From HK1 sp965220535 (GTDB lineage: Bacteria; Pseudomonadota; Gammaproteobacteria; HK1): DNA of 64,000 bases. This document shows, piece by piece, positions 26,901 through 35,900 of the stretch (its first letter is position 1; every line of letters begins with the position of its first letter). The stretch is from contig OZ244833.1 in the NCBI GenBank assembly GCA_965220535.1, positions 3,410,001 through 3,474,000 on the forward strand, in the 5' to 3' direction. Position numbers and translations under genes: made by a program. The notes below the pieces were generated by a model. That model made no database searches. It was not told the origin of the DNA and saw only the letters and a program-made list of their open reading frames with translations.

Positions 26901-29364
26901 CACCAAAAATATCGACGTGAACGTAAAAGACAACGACGAGCGCGGTTTGACGCTCACCCCGCCGACTCTGGCTATCGACGAGGGTGAAACGGGCACCTTC
27001 ACCGTGAAGTTGAATAGCCGGCCGAGCGCGGAAGTGACGGTGGAATTGGAACAGCCGAGCAATACCGATGTGAGGATCGATCGGGAAAGCCTGACTTTCA
27101 GGACCACGAATTGGAATAGGGAGCAGACGGTCACCGTCTCCGCCGCCGATGACAATGACGCGGTCGATGACACGGCGATCGTCTGGCTGCGTCCTGACGG
27201 GGGGGATTACGGCGACTCCGAAGATATCAGCATACGAATAAGCGTGGAGGACGACGACGTCACGGGGCTGACGATCGTCCCGCCGGAAAAAATGCTGACG
27301 ATCAACGAAGGCAGCGGCGGTTCCTTCACCGTGAGATTGGCCAGCCGACCGAGCGCCACCGTGACCGTGAGATTGGGCCGCTCCTCGAATCCCGACGTCA
27401 TCGTATCCCCCTCGCTCCTGACATTCACCGCTTCGGATTGGAATATCGCCCGAACCGTCGCCGTCGGATCCGAGGTGGACGATGACACCGTCGACGACAC
27501 TGCGAGGATCACCCTTAGCTCCTCGGGAGGGGAATACACGGGAACTAACGAAACCGTGTCGATCCGGGTGATCGACGCCGGGGAGCCGCCTCCCCCGCCG
27601 CCGCCGCCCTCCAATTTCGCCATTGTCGCCTCGCCCGCCTCGCTGTCTTTGGACGAAGGCGAAAGCGGCAGTTTCGATGTGAGGCTGGGGGCGAGACCGG
27701 ATTCGAACGTGAGGGTGAGTCTGAGGCTGCCCCCGGACAGCGAAATCAACATCTCCGCCGGCAGCCTGATCTTCATGCCCTCGAACTGGGGTACGGCGCA
27801 GAGGGTGACCGTCGCCTCCGAGGAGGACGATGACTTTTTGAACGAAAGCGTGAGGATTGCCCTGAATGCGACGGGCGGGGGCTATACCGGGGTCGACGCC
27901 GGCGTCATGGTATCGATAAGCGATAACGACTCCTTCGGCGGGGCCTTGGTTCTATCCACCGATGAGTTGATTTTGAACGAAGGGGCAAGCGGCACCTTCA
28001 CGGTGAGGCTATCGACCCGCCCGGATATCAATGTGAAGGTGAATTTGTCGCGACCCTTCAACCCCGACGTGAAGGTCGACACCGACGAGAGGTCCCCGGG
28101 CAATCAGAATTTTCTGACCTTCACCTCGCAGGACTGGAATACGCCGAAGACGGTCACGGTCTTCGCCGCTGTCGACAACGATGCCAACGAGGACTCCGCG
28201 ACCCTGAGGCTGACGGCTTCGGGCGGGGGCTATTCCGGGGTCATGGACGAGCTGTCGGTCGTGGTGATCGACGACGATTTGCCCCCCGCGCTGATTTTGT
28301 TCCCGGCAACGAACGTCACCCTCACCGAAGGGGACAGCGGCATCTTCACGGTGAGGCTGGCGACGAGACCGAGTACCGAAGTGACATTGGCATTGAGGCA
28401 GCCGACGAACTTCGACATCAGGGTCGATACCGACGCGAACCGGGACGGTTACCAGAACAAACTCGTCTTCACGCGCACGAACTGGAACGAAAAGCAGCCG
28501 GTGATCGTGATCGCCGCCACCGACGCCGACGATATCGACAACCGCACGGACATATCGATGTTCACCGAAGGAGCGGGAGAATATTCGAATGTGACGGCGC
28601 AGATCACCGCCATCGCGATCGAATCCGACCCCGCCTTGGCGTGGACGTCGAGAAGCGTGGTCCCCGCAATCCCCCCGGTCGGCGCCCACGACGGGGCATC
28701 CATTCGCATCCGCTGCCGGGAACAAGGCCGGCATTGCGATGCTTTCCTTGATTGCACATCCCAAGACGGCACGATCTATCGCGGCCATCTGCGCTCGATA
28801 CCCTCGTTGGGGACGAGGACTTTGAGCATCCGGGAGCTCGTCGATACCGTGGGCGGCGATTGGAGCGGACAAGGCCGCCTCCTTTGCTCTTTGAGGTCCG
28901 AACAGAGGGTCGGCGGGCAGATCTGGACCCGTTCCGGGGATGGGGTATTGGTCAACAACAGCCAAGCGCTCAGGAGTGTCGAGGAGGCCGGCGCCCGGGG
29001 CAGGACCTATCACTGGGTGGATATCGAATCGATCCCCTCGCCGGACGATTCGAATTTGAGCAATATCCGTATCCGATGCGAAGGCCGAGGAGAGGATTGC
29101 CCCGATGTGGTTTTCGAATGCTACACCGATGACGGGATTCTCTATAGCGGCTCTTTGGGGTTCATCGGACGAGGGCATACGAGGCATTTGCAAACCGAAG
29201 AGTTGGCTTCGATGATCGGATATCGTTGGCATGGGATGAGGCTTTCTTGCGAGGTGCGATCCGATGCCCCCATCAGCGTGCAGGTCCTGACCCGAACCGG
29301 CGGCGGCCGAGCCTTGGTCAACAACAGCGCGACCGGTGTCTATCGGAGAGTGGGGGTCAGGTGA
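20131..29364 (+). CDS. Giant secreted Calx-beta-like repeat protein 2 (3,077 aa)
   Basis: Paralog of giant protein 1, with the same signal peptide (cleavage before Asp27), the same four-Cys N-domain and an identical first module. Twenty-three Calx-beta-like modules follow. Modules 1-10 correspond one to one with giant 1, including the Pro/Gly-rich insertion with a Cys pair (CVGQNC; nt about 21570-21740); later modules differ in number and order. A polyproline hinge (eight Pro, nt about 27589-27612) separates modules 20 and 21. The end (nt about 28640-29345) is the same tandem pair of four-Cys domains, closing TRSGDGVLVNNS and TRTGGGRALVNNS. Many modules end DDD or DND, the usual place of Ca2+ ligands in Calx-beta folds. 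Function is unknown; an extracellular adhesive or structural role is inferred. Start chosen by signal peptide and AGGGGAG ribosome binding site. Confidence 0.85.
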   Translation: MKRIDSVLAALVVAVVVLGQSSEVQADHSPTNDPQLQSAHLCLKLVADFAQRPVLKNECKHKVIIYGLRGGFTNIGKGTINKGVTTGPGILDIEYTSGRVCVEYADGRTDNGGEAEQRDAGQKRCPSNRPLDDKDYDPFTMYPPEKLDAGLRGFPKTVEVPEGGSGTFKVRLTTSPRENLDDPDDDPAVTVTFASPGNDLTIDTDSVQSGAQNTVTFTGANWGMPRTVTVTSSASDDDVAVPAPVEVTVTATGGGSGDYSYAGVSGTLTIQVTETDEANLVLEDPTETLSVNEGESDTFKVKLSAQPGAAVTVNIASSNTDVTFSPTSLSFDASNWNTDQTVTVTAAQDEGAQDDEATLTLTASGGGFDDVNATKEVKVVDDDLVKFDIDPEPRNLTISEGGDATFRVRLNNKPEKNIATLLSQTPTANPDVTFTPTRLTFTTSDWSTYQTVTVSAAADEDSAEDTTTISLVGSEDGGYTGINPGGGPIIVNPGGPVTVVPPGTGGTLPTGPGVNPDPPCVGQNCTGNPLPTNPVATTFLDFVRVTVTDTGTAAQPVLSTTALEIDEGSSATFTVAMNKAPGSATTVRLSVPSGSAVSTNPTSLNFTANDWSAKPVTVSAAEDTNRINETVNIALSPRALGVDGRAVVVSVKDNDALDLVLSPASITINEGWETGVFTAKLAADPGAETEVIVRSNHIYVKVDTDSRLGGYQNKLTFTSSNWDTPQTVRVTGDNEIDLRRRDTDPPTDDDDEFIVDRDDENTTVSLTGTTVEAASLAVRVLDDEILRPMVSVSSALVVDEGSFKTFKVRLSNDPGSNITVNVASTNTADVTVDPSTLTFQSNGVIGDWINPQTVTVTAQQDADGTDDSATINLTAAALSQPAAVEVQVMDDESGPELIVSPDSTLTVAEGGSAPFTVRLNNQPSDEVTVTLAQSGTDNDDVTFNPSRLTFSTSDWNTGKTVTVSAADDSDTTDDTATIGLTAAGGGFDNITESVPVSVTDKGAPDLTLAGMKLVSSTLTVAEAGSEEFTVRLSVRPTADVRVSLARSGSADVTFDTDPDMNDDQSTLDFTTTDWQTPQTVTVSAAADGDGADDTATITLTASGGDYASVTKSVSVSVTDDDTPGLTLAGTKLVSSTLTVAEDDSEDFTVRLNTQPSAEVTVTLAQTGTDNDDVSFDTDPDMNGDQSTLTFSTSDWNTGKTVTVSAADDSDITNDSATITLTPSGGDYADVTAVNLSVTVTDDDSPGFAFTRTPLTVAEGETGTFMVALKTLPSANVTVTLARSGSTDVTFDTDTGQSGDQDTLTFETGNWDSPQTVTVVAAEDHDSTDDTATITLTASGGGYNNVNTDNTVQVTVTDDDSPGFDFGTSPTFDEGSTGSFTVKLKTQPSADVTVTLARSGSTDVTFDTDTGQTGDQDTLTFTATNWNMDQTVTVAAVDDDDADNDTATISFSASGGGYDDVSTDNTVTVTVNDTDTRGYTLNPTALTIDEEGNRNFTVKLDTRPSANVTVTLTPESGSDVGVDTDSVMDGNQATLTFTGGADSNWNTPQTVTVSADSDNDAADDTATITLSAEGGGYDSVGGSIVITVEDNDTPAVEATVATLTVIEGRTGKFDVSLQTQPSGTVTVAVAASGDSDVTVSPPSLTFDGDDWNMGQEVTVTAAEDTDSDNDTATITLNPSGADYADVDDLTVSITVTDNDTPGLDITPSSLTVEEGSNNQTFGVKLNTMPSAQVTVTLAQKAPTNDDVSVSPTRLIFSTTNWHTAKTVTVTADEDDDVSEDTATFELTSAGGDYADLDAVEMVITVNDTSVRGITLSDITGTSLTVSEGDSSGDTFKVELDTQPTGTVTVAVTRSGSSDVSVSPASLTFSTSNWDTGKTVTVTAVEDDDAFDDTATITLNPSGADYGNVDDVVVSVTVDDDDTPGLTFDPTNKSLAVTEEGAAAELKVKLNTEPSADVTVMLALSDSDLISADSTSLTFTALNWETQQTVNVTADEDDDARDGSATITITATGGGSGGNDHSNISETVSVSVTDNDEPGLTLAPTALTVAEGESKPFTVKLDTEPAADVTVTLAQPTNTDVTLDTDSATAGNQRELTFTAATWDNPQTVTVSAIDDDDGDEDTATIGLTANGGGSGDDSYAGVTDSIVITVTDTDVPNLIIDPSGTLDVNEGGSSTFTVKLSLRPDNDVTVTLTQPSNTEVTLDTDTGQSGNQRTLTFSTTNWDREQTVTVSAAEDDDAIDDSAVRIEMRASGGGYGSATKNIDVNVKDNDERGLTLTPPTLAIDEGETGTFTVKLNSRPSAEVTVELEQPSNTDVRIDRESLTFRTTNWNREQTVTVSAADDNDAVDDTAIVWLRPDGGDYGDSEDISIRISVEDDDVTGLTIVPPEKMLTINEGSGGSFTVRLASRPSATVTVRLGRSSNPDVIVSPSLLTFTASDWNIARTVAVGSEVDDDTVDDTARITLSSSGGEYTGTNETVSIRVIDAGEPPPPPPPPSNFAIVASPASLSLDEGESGSFDVRLGARPDSNVRVSLRLPPDSEINISAGSLIFMPSNWGTAQRVTVASEEDDDFLNESVRIALNATGGGYTGVDAGVMVSISDNDSFGGALVLSTDELILNEGASGTFTVRLSTRPDINVKVNLSRPFNPDVKVDTDERSPGNQNFLTFTSQDWNTPKTVTVFAAVDNDANEDSATLRLTASGGGYSGVMDELSVVVIDDDLPPALILFPATNVTLTEGDSGIFTVRLATRPSTEVTLALRQPTNFDIRVDTDANRDGYQNKLVFTRTNWNEKQPVIVIAATDADDIDNRTDISMFTEGAGEYSNVTAQITAIAIESDPALAWTSRSVVPAIPPVGAHDGASIRIRCREQGRHCDAFLDCTSQDGTIYRGHLRSIPSLGTRTLSIRELVDTVGGDWSGQGRLLCSLRSEQRVGGQIWTRSGDGVLVNNSQALRSVEEAGARGRTYHWVDIESIPSPDDSNLSNIRIRCEGRGEDCPDVVFECYTDDGILYSGSLGFIGRGHTRHLQTEELASMIGYRWHGMRLSCEVRSDAPISVQVLTRTGGGRALVNNSATGVYRRVGVR

Positions 29365-29684
29365 GGATGCGTTGCTTCGGGCGAGGGCGTATCCGAAGAT
29401 GCTTGATCCGCGAAAGCGCTTCCCCGCGAATTCGGCGATCCTCGGCGAGCGGCGGATCGATCCTTGCCCTCGTCCACCGCTCACCCCGCTCGCACCCGGT
29501 GGTCGAGCGGTTTCGGGGGCTTTCGAAATCACTCGCAAAGCCCGTCATCGAAAGACGACTCCTGCGATTGCGCAGAGCCTTTCGAAGGATCGCAAGACCC
29601 CGGCTCCATTCGGCTTCTCGCGCCGGCCTCGTCTCGATCCTTTCGAGAGCATGACAAGTCCCTTGCGTTCGATCGATGTGCCGG
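29365..29684. other. Intergenic region after giant gene 2
   Basis: A stretch of 320 bases with no recognised gene and no convincing terminator. Base composition becomes AT-richer from about 29,690 onward, where the promoter region of giant gene 3 appears to begin. Confidence 0.45.
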
Positions 29685-29713
29685 TTGATTTTCTTGCCGA
29701 AAACAGGTACAAA
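29685..29713 (+). promoter_or_regulatory. Candidate sigma-70 promoter for giant gene 3
   Basis: TTGATT (29685-29690) and TACAAA (29708-29713) are separated by exactly 17 nt and each match four of six consensus bases. They lie in the AT-richest part of the gap and would give a leader of about 220 nt before the giant start at 29938. Confidence 0.4.
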
Positions 29714-29877
29714 AGAGAGGAGAAGTGGTAGCCTCTGTCGAAATTGTCAAAGACACTCGGCAAGAGCGTTCATCTCAGAAAAGCAAATCCGATAGACGAT
29801 TCACTTTTGGCATCATGCCATTCGATCGGCTTCGGCCGATAAGATACAAAGACAACCGAAAACCGAAGAGGGTAAAA

Positions 29878-29934
29878 ATGGAACCGGGTGATCGTTGCGA
29901 TCTGAGCAATCCACGCGGTCGATCGGGAATCTGA
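29878..29934 (+). CDS. Possible 18-aa leader peptide upstream of giant gene 3
   Basis: ATG 29878 is preceded by GAAGAGGG with good spacing, a better ribosome binding site than the giant gene's own start has. The frame reads MEPGDRCDLSNPRGRSGI and stops at TGA 29932-29934, only 3 nt before the ATG at 29938 and in the same frame as the giant gene. This could be a leader peptide coupling translation to the giant gene, or the original giant start cut off by a nonsense change. The same frame is open back to a GTG at 29725. There is no homology evidence, so it may be chance. Confidence 0.3.
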   Translation: MEPGDRCDLSNPRGRSGI

Positions 29935-29937
29935 TCG

Positions 29938-32900
29938 ATGATCCTTTCGCCGCCGGAAAAAAGCGTTGTCGCCTTGCGATCCCGTTTTCGCATAGATTCT
30001 CTGATATCGCATATCGGATCGAGGCTTATTGGTCGATGGTCGGGTCGAGGGTTGGGATATTTATTGACGGGAATATCGGCGCTGGCGTTTTCTCTATCGG
30101 CATCGGCGCAAGCGGCGACGCCGCTTCTCTTGTCTCCATCGACTTTGAGCGTCAGCGAAGGCCGCTCGGGGACCTTCACCCTCAGGTTGCAATCGCAGCC
30201 GGCCGGCAATCGGACGGTCAGCGCGGCGGTATCCGGCAACCGCCTCACGGTCGATCTCGACTCCGAACAAAGCGGCAACCAAACGACGCTGACTTTCACC
30301 GGCGGCGATGACGGCAACTGGGATACTCCTCGGACCGTGACCGTCAGCGTCGCGACGGACGGGGACTCGGCCGACGATGCCTTGACGATCACCTTGAGCG
30401 GCACCGATATCGAGCAGACTTCGATGATCGTCAACGCGCTGGAACTCGTCTCCGCCACTCGGAGTCGAGGCTTCATCGTCGTCGACGAGGGCATCGTCAA
30501 CTCCCAACTCGTCCTCGGCGTGCCATCGCTGATAGAGGGGGATCCGGCGAGGACGATCTTTTTGGCATCGACCCATGACAATCTCAAGATGGGCGCCGCC
30601 GCTGCCGGGCCCTTTACCAAGAACCTCACCTTGACCTTCACCGCTTCGAGCAAGAGCCAAAGGGTCTATATCAGCCACGAGCACGACGACGATACCGAAA
30701 CCGGCGACCAATACATCAACTACTCCGGCATCGGCATCGCTTCCCTTGCCAGAACCCGGGTACGAATGACAGACGACGATCTCACCTTGACGCTCTCGCC
30801 GACATCGCTGAATCTGAACGAGGTGGATTCGGGCACCTTCACCGTCATGCTGGAAAAGCAGCCCCCGGCGAAAAACAACAGAGTCATCACCTTCGCATCG
30901 GATAACGCCGAGATCACGGTCGACACCGACCCCGGTACCACGGGCAACCAAAATACCCTGACCTTCACCGGAGCGAACAACGGCAACTGGAATGCCGCTC
31001 AGAGCGTGACGGTCCACACGACGGCGGATGCCGATTCGAACGACGACAGCGCGACGATCAGTCTCACCGGCGTCGGCATCGTCGCCGGCTCGCTCGGCGT
31101 GGCGACGAAAGAGCCGATCGGATTGACCCTGTCGAGCCGATCGCTCGGCATCGGCGAGGGCGAATCGGGGACCTTCACCGTCAAACTGGCTTCTTCGCCG
31201 AGCGGCAGCAGGACGGTCAATCTGGCTACGAGCGGATCCGGCATCACCATCGACACCGACTCCGGGACCGCGGGCAACCAAAATACGCTGACCTTCACCG
31301 GCGGCGGCAACGGCAACTGGAACACCCCCCGAAGCGTTATGATCAGCACCGCCTCGGATGCCGACGCCACCGACGCCAGCGCAACGATCAATCTCACCGG
31401 TCTTGGCATCACCGCCGCCTCGGCCACCGTGAACGTTCTCGAAATCATCGAGGCCGAGCGAAACGTCGGCAACTCCGTCGATGCCGCCGAGGGCACCTCG
31501 ACCACCACCTTCACTTACGTGCTGAAATCGCGCCCGAGCACCGACCGCACGATCTCGATGACGACCTCCCACGCCGATCTCAAGATCGCCGCCGCCGGCA
31601 CCCCGGATCGAAACCTCGCCTTGACCTTCACTCCCGCCAACTGGAATCAAGCCCAGACGGTGACTTTGAGCGTCGCCGAGGACAGCGACTCGACCGATCG
31701 CGAGGAGTCCGTCGATATCACCTTGGGGCCGGGTCTTTCCCATATCGCCGGCCAGAACGACGATTTGCAGGTGCAGCTCAAGGATGCCGATATCGCCTTG
31801 ACCCTGTCGTCGACATCGCTGAGCGTCGACGAGGCCGGTTCGTCGACTTTCACCGTCAAACTGGCGAAGCAGCCCCCGGCGAAAGACAACCGGACGATCA
31901 CCTTCGCCTCGAGCGATAACCGGGTGATGATCGATACCGACTCCTCGCAGGCAAACAACCAGACCACGCTGACCTTCACCGGGGGTGATAGCGGCAACTG
32001 GAACGATGCCCAAGAAGTGAAGATCAGCGCGAGCGCGGACGGCAACGCGAACGACGAAAGCGCGACGATCACCATTACCGGCACCGACATCGTCGACCCC
32101 GGCTCCTTGAGCGTCGCGATCCATGAGATAGCCGAATTGATCTTGGATCCCTCGTCGTCGATGGTACTGACCGAGGGGACTTCGAAAACCCTGACCGTCA
32201 AGATGAAATCGCAAACGAGCGGCAATCGAACGGTCAAGCTATCACCGACCTCGACCGATATCACCCTCTCTCCGTCGACGCTGACCTTCACCGGCGGTGC
32301 CAACGGCAATTGGGCCACACCTCAATCCGTGACGGTCAGCCTTGCGGCGGATGCCGATGTGACCGACGATAACGAGACCATCGACATCACCGGTGCCGGC
32401 ATCAAAGGCGTCAGTTTGAGCGTATCCGCAAAAGAAGCCATCGCCATCGTCCGAAGTGTCAACTCCATCACCGTCGACGAGGGCTCCTCTTACCGCGGCC
32501 GAACATCGTTCAAAGTCAGGTTGGCATCGCAGCCCCCCGCTACCAGAAGCCTCGTATTGAAGCCTAGCACCGAACGCATCGTTTTTGACCGAGGCTCGAA
32601 CGACTACGTAAATCAGATCACGTTGTCCTTCGGTCGATTCGACTGGAATACCGATAGAACGGTCATGGTCGGTGCCAATCAGGATGGGAACGCGATGGAC
32701 GAGGACGAAACCATCGACTTCATCGGCGATGGTATTGCCTCGTCGGCCGCAATGGATGTGACGATACGCGATGACGATATACCGCTGGTTGTTTCGCCCT
32801 CGTCGGTGAGCATGAACTATAGTCCCAAGGGGGCAGTACCAGGTCGTACTTTCAACAGGGCAACATTTACCGTCAAGTTGGCAAAGCAGCCACCGGCGAA

Positions 32901-35900
32901 AGACAATAGGTTGTTATTGGTTCACCCACCAGATACCTCCCCCCCCTATCACTTTACCTTTGACCCCCTTAACTCGAGCAATACTCTGAGTTTCACCGGC
33001 GGGGATAACGGTAGCTGGAATACCCCTCAGGCCTTAACGATAACGTCAGACAAGGAGGAGGCCGATTCGCAGGACCATACATCCACGATAAGACTCTTTA
33101 CTTTCTCGGATCTTCCCGGAGTCGTAGAGAAACGGATTACCGTCAATGTGTTGAAGAAGGTCGATTTGACGCTTTCGGACACCTCGCTGACCATGAGCGA
33201 GGGAGGGACGAAGACCTTCACCGTCAAACTGAGCGAGCGGACGACCGCCGCCCGGACAATCAATTTGGCATCTGGCAATCCCGATGTCACCCTTAGTCCA
33301 TCATCATTGGTCTTCACCGGCGGCGCCGACGGCAACTGGAATACCGCCCGCACGGTCACGCTCACCGCCGCTTCGGATAGCGACAAAACGGACGACACTG
33401 CGACCATCGAACTCACCGGTACCGGCATAGAAGCCGCATCGGTGTCGGTATCGGTGAGCGATGACGACCTCGTCGGGCTCAAACTTTCGCATACGCAGCT
33501 GACCGTCGTCGAGACCGGAACCGGATATTTCACCGTCGCACTGGACGCCCCGGCCGGCGACAAAACGGTGAACCTCGTATCCGATAACACCGATGTGAGC
33601 CTTTCGCCCACATCTTTGAGTTTCGACGCCGACAACTGGGAGACCCCCCAGAGGGTGACGATCACTGCGGCGGCGGATGACGATACGAGCACCGACGAGG
33701 TGACGATCAGCCTCGAAGGGGCCTTGGTGAATACGGCATCGTTGAGGGTGAGCGTGGTCGAGCCTAGCGACGGCAGCATCGTGCCGATTTCCTCGAAAAG
33801 TTCGCTGATCATCCAAGAAGCAGGCTCGGATACCTTCACGGTCCGGTTGGCATTGCAGCCCGCTGCCAATCTGACGATGACCTTGTCATCCAACAACGCA
33901 AACGTAAGCCTCGACCACGAGACGCTGAATTTCACCACCGACAACTGGAATACCGCCCAGACCGTGACGGTCAGCGTCACCGAGGATAACAATACGATCG
34001 ACGACTCCGTGACGATCAGCCTCGGGGGAACCGGCATTCATCCCATTTCGCTGTCGGTGATCGCGTTGGAGACGATCCGAGTTATCCGCGACCGAGGCTT
34101 CATGATCGTCGATGAAGGCGTCCACGCCAATTCCTTCTTCGCCATCAGGTTGGCATCGAAGCCGACCGTCGACAGGAATCTGCGTTTGCGGGCCAGTCAT
34201 CGCGATATCCCCTTATCCATCGGTGGCAGCGTACCGAGCAGGGATCTCGTTGTGACCTTCACTTCCGAAAACTGGAACATCGATCAGCGCGTTGCGGTCA
34301 GCGGCCTCCACGACGAGGACCTTGTTACTTGGAATCATTCCATCGCCTTCTCCGGTATCGGCTTCGATCCTGTCGGCGGTATCACGGTGCAAATACGCGA
34401 TGACGATATGCGACTCACCCTGTCGCCGACATCGCTGGCGGTCACCCGGGGTAATTCGAGGACTTTCACCGTCAAGTTGGCACAGCGACCGCCGGTGGGA
34501 GACCGGACGGTGAATGTGGTATCGAACAATCTCGAACAGGTCTTGATCGATACCGACCCCGATACCTCCGGCGGCCAGTCCACACTCGTTTTCACCCGAG
34601 ACAATTGGTCCACCCCCCAAACTGTCACGGCCATAGGGGCCCTCGGTCTTAATGACCATCTCGACGGTAGTGCGACGATCCGTTTTACCGGTACCGGCAT
34701 CGCTGCGGCTTCGATGGTCATTACCGCGCGTAGGGCAGTCCCGACAAGAATTACAGGCCTACCGGTGAATGTGACCGAGGGCGGTTCGGCGACTTTCTCG
34801 ATAGTCCCGAGCCCGGTGCTCGGAAGATCATTGGACGGCGACAGAACGCTCACCCTGACATCGGCCAACTCCCATATCACGATCGACACCGACCCCGCTA
34901 CCGCGGGCAACCAGTCCACGCTGACCTTCACCGGCGGTTCCGCCGGCAACTGGAAGACCCCCCAGACCGTGACGATCAGCGCGGCGGCCAACAGCGTATC
35001 GACCGATATCAACGCCGCTTACAGCGATACGATGATTAGCATTTCCGGCGCCGGCGTCGTCGCCGCCGATATTAAGCAGGTAGCCTTGCTGAACGCTATC
35101 GGGGTCGTCTTGGAACCCACCTCCATGACGCTCAGGGAGCGTTTCGATCTAGCGGGTGATCCCGGTGCGCCTTCGTTCAAAATCAAGCTGGCGTCCGAAC
35201 CGATCCTCGCCAGAAATGTCATCGCGCGTTCTGCCAAGGTCGTGATCCGACGATACGTTGGTTCCGGAATATCGGAAGCCGTCATAGCGTTCAATCGGTC
35301 GAACTGGAACCAGTATCAGACGATCAGCGTCGGCACGGCCGACGACCTGAACGCTGTGGACGATAACGCGCGTATCGATTTCACCGGCGCCGGGATCGCC
35401 TCGAAAAAAATGGATGTGTTGATAAGGGATGACGATGTCGCATTGATCACGCCGCAACCCTTGGTTGTCGTCGAGGGCGTACCGAGGGTCTTCACGGTGG
35501 GCTTGAGCAGGCAGCCGTTGGCGAAAGACAATAGGACGATCGATTTGAAAGTGATCGGCGGCCACGGCATAAGCCTCGATCCGAGAACTCTCACCTTCAC
35601 CGGCGCCGATGGCGGTAATTGGAATACTCCTCAAGCCGTGAGGCTCACCGTGGCGACTGACGGCAGTGAGGATGACAGAGGGGCGGATATCCAATTCCAA
35701 GGCGGTGTCCAAGTCGTGCCCTATGTAATGAAAGTTGTCATAGCCGACCAGACCACCGGGACCGTCGGCGTGACTTTCTCGCAGATGCCGTCGACCGTGG
35801 CCGAGGGCGGCTCGGCGACCTTCCAAATCCGGCCGGACGGGGCAGCGAAAGGCACCAGGATCATCGACCTGGAATCGAATAACGACGATATCACCTTGAG

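Noticed and set aside
29725..29934. A 69-codon gene starting at GTG 29725
   Set aside because: The purine-rich GAGAGGAG is only 2-3 nt from the GTG, too close for a normal site, and the protein resembles nothing; only the last 18 codons have a plausible start.
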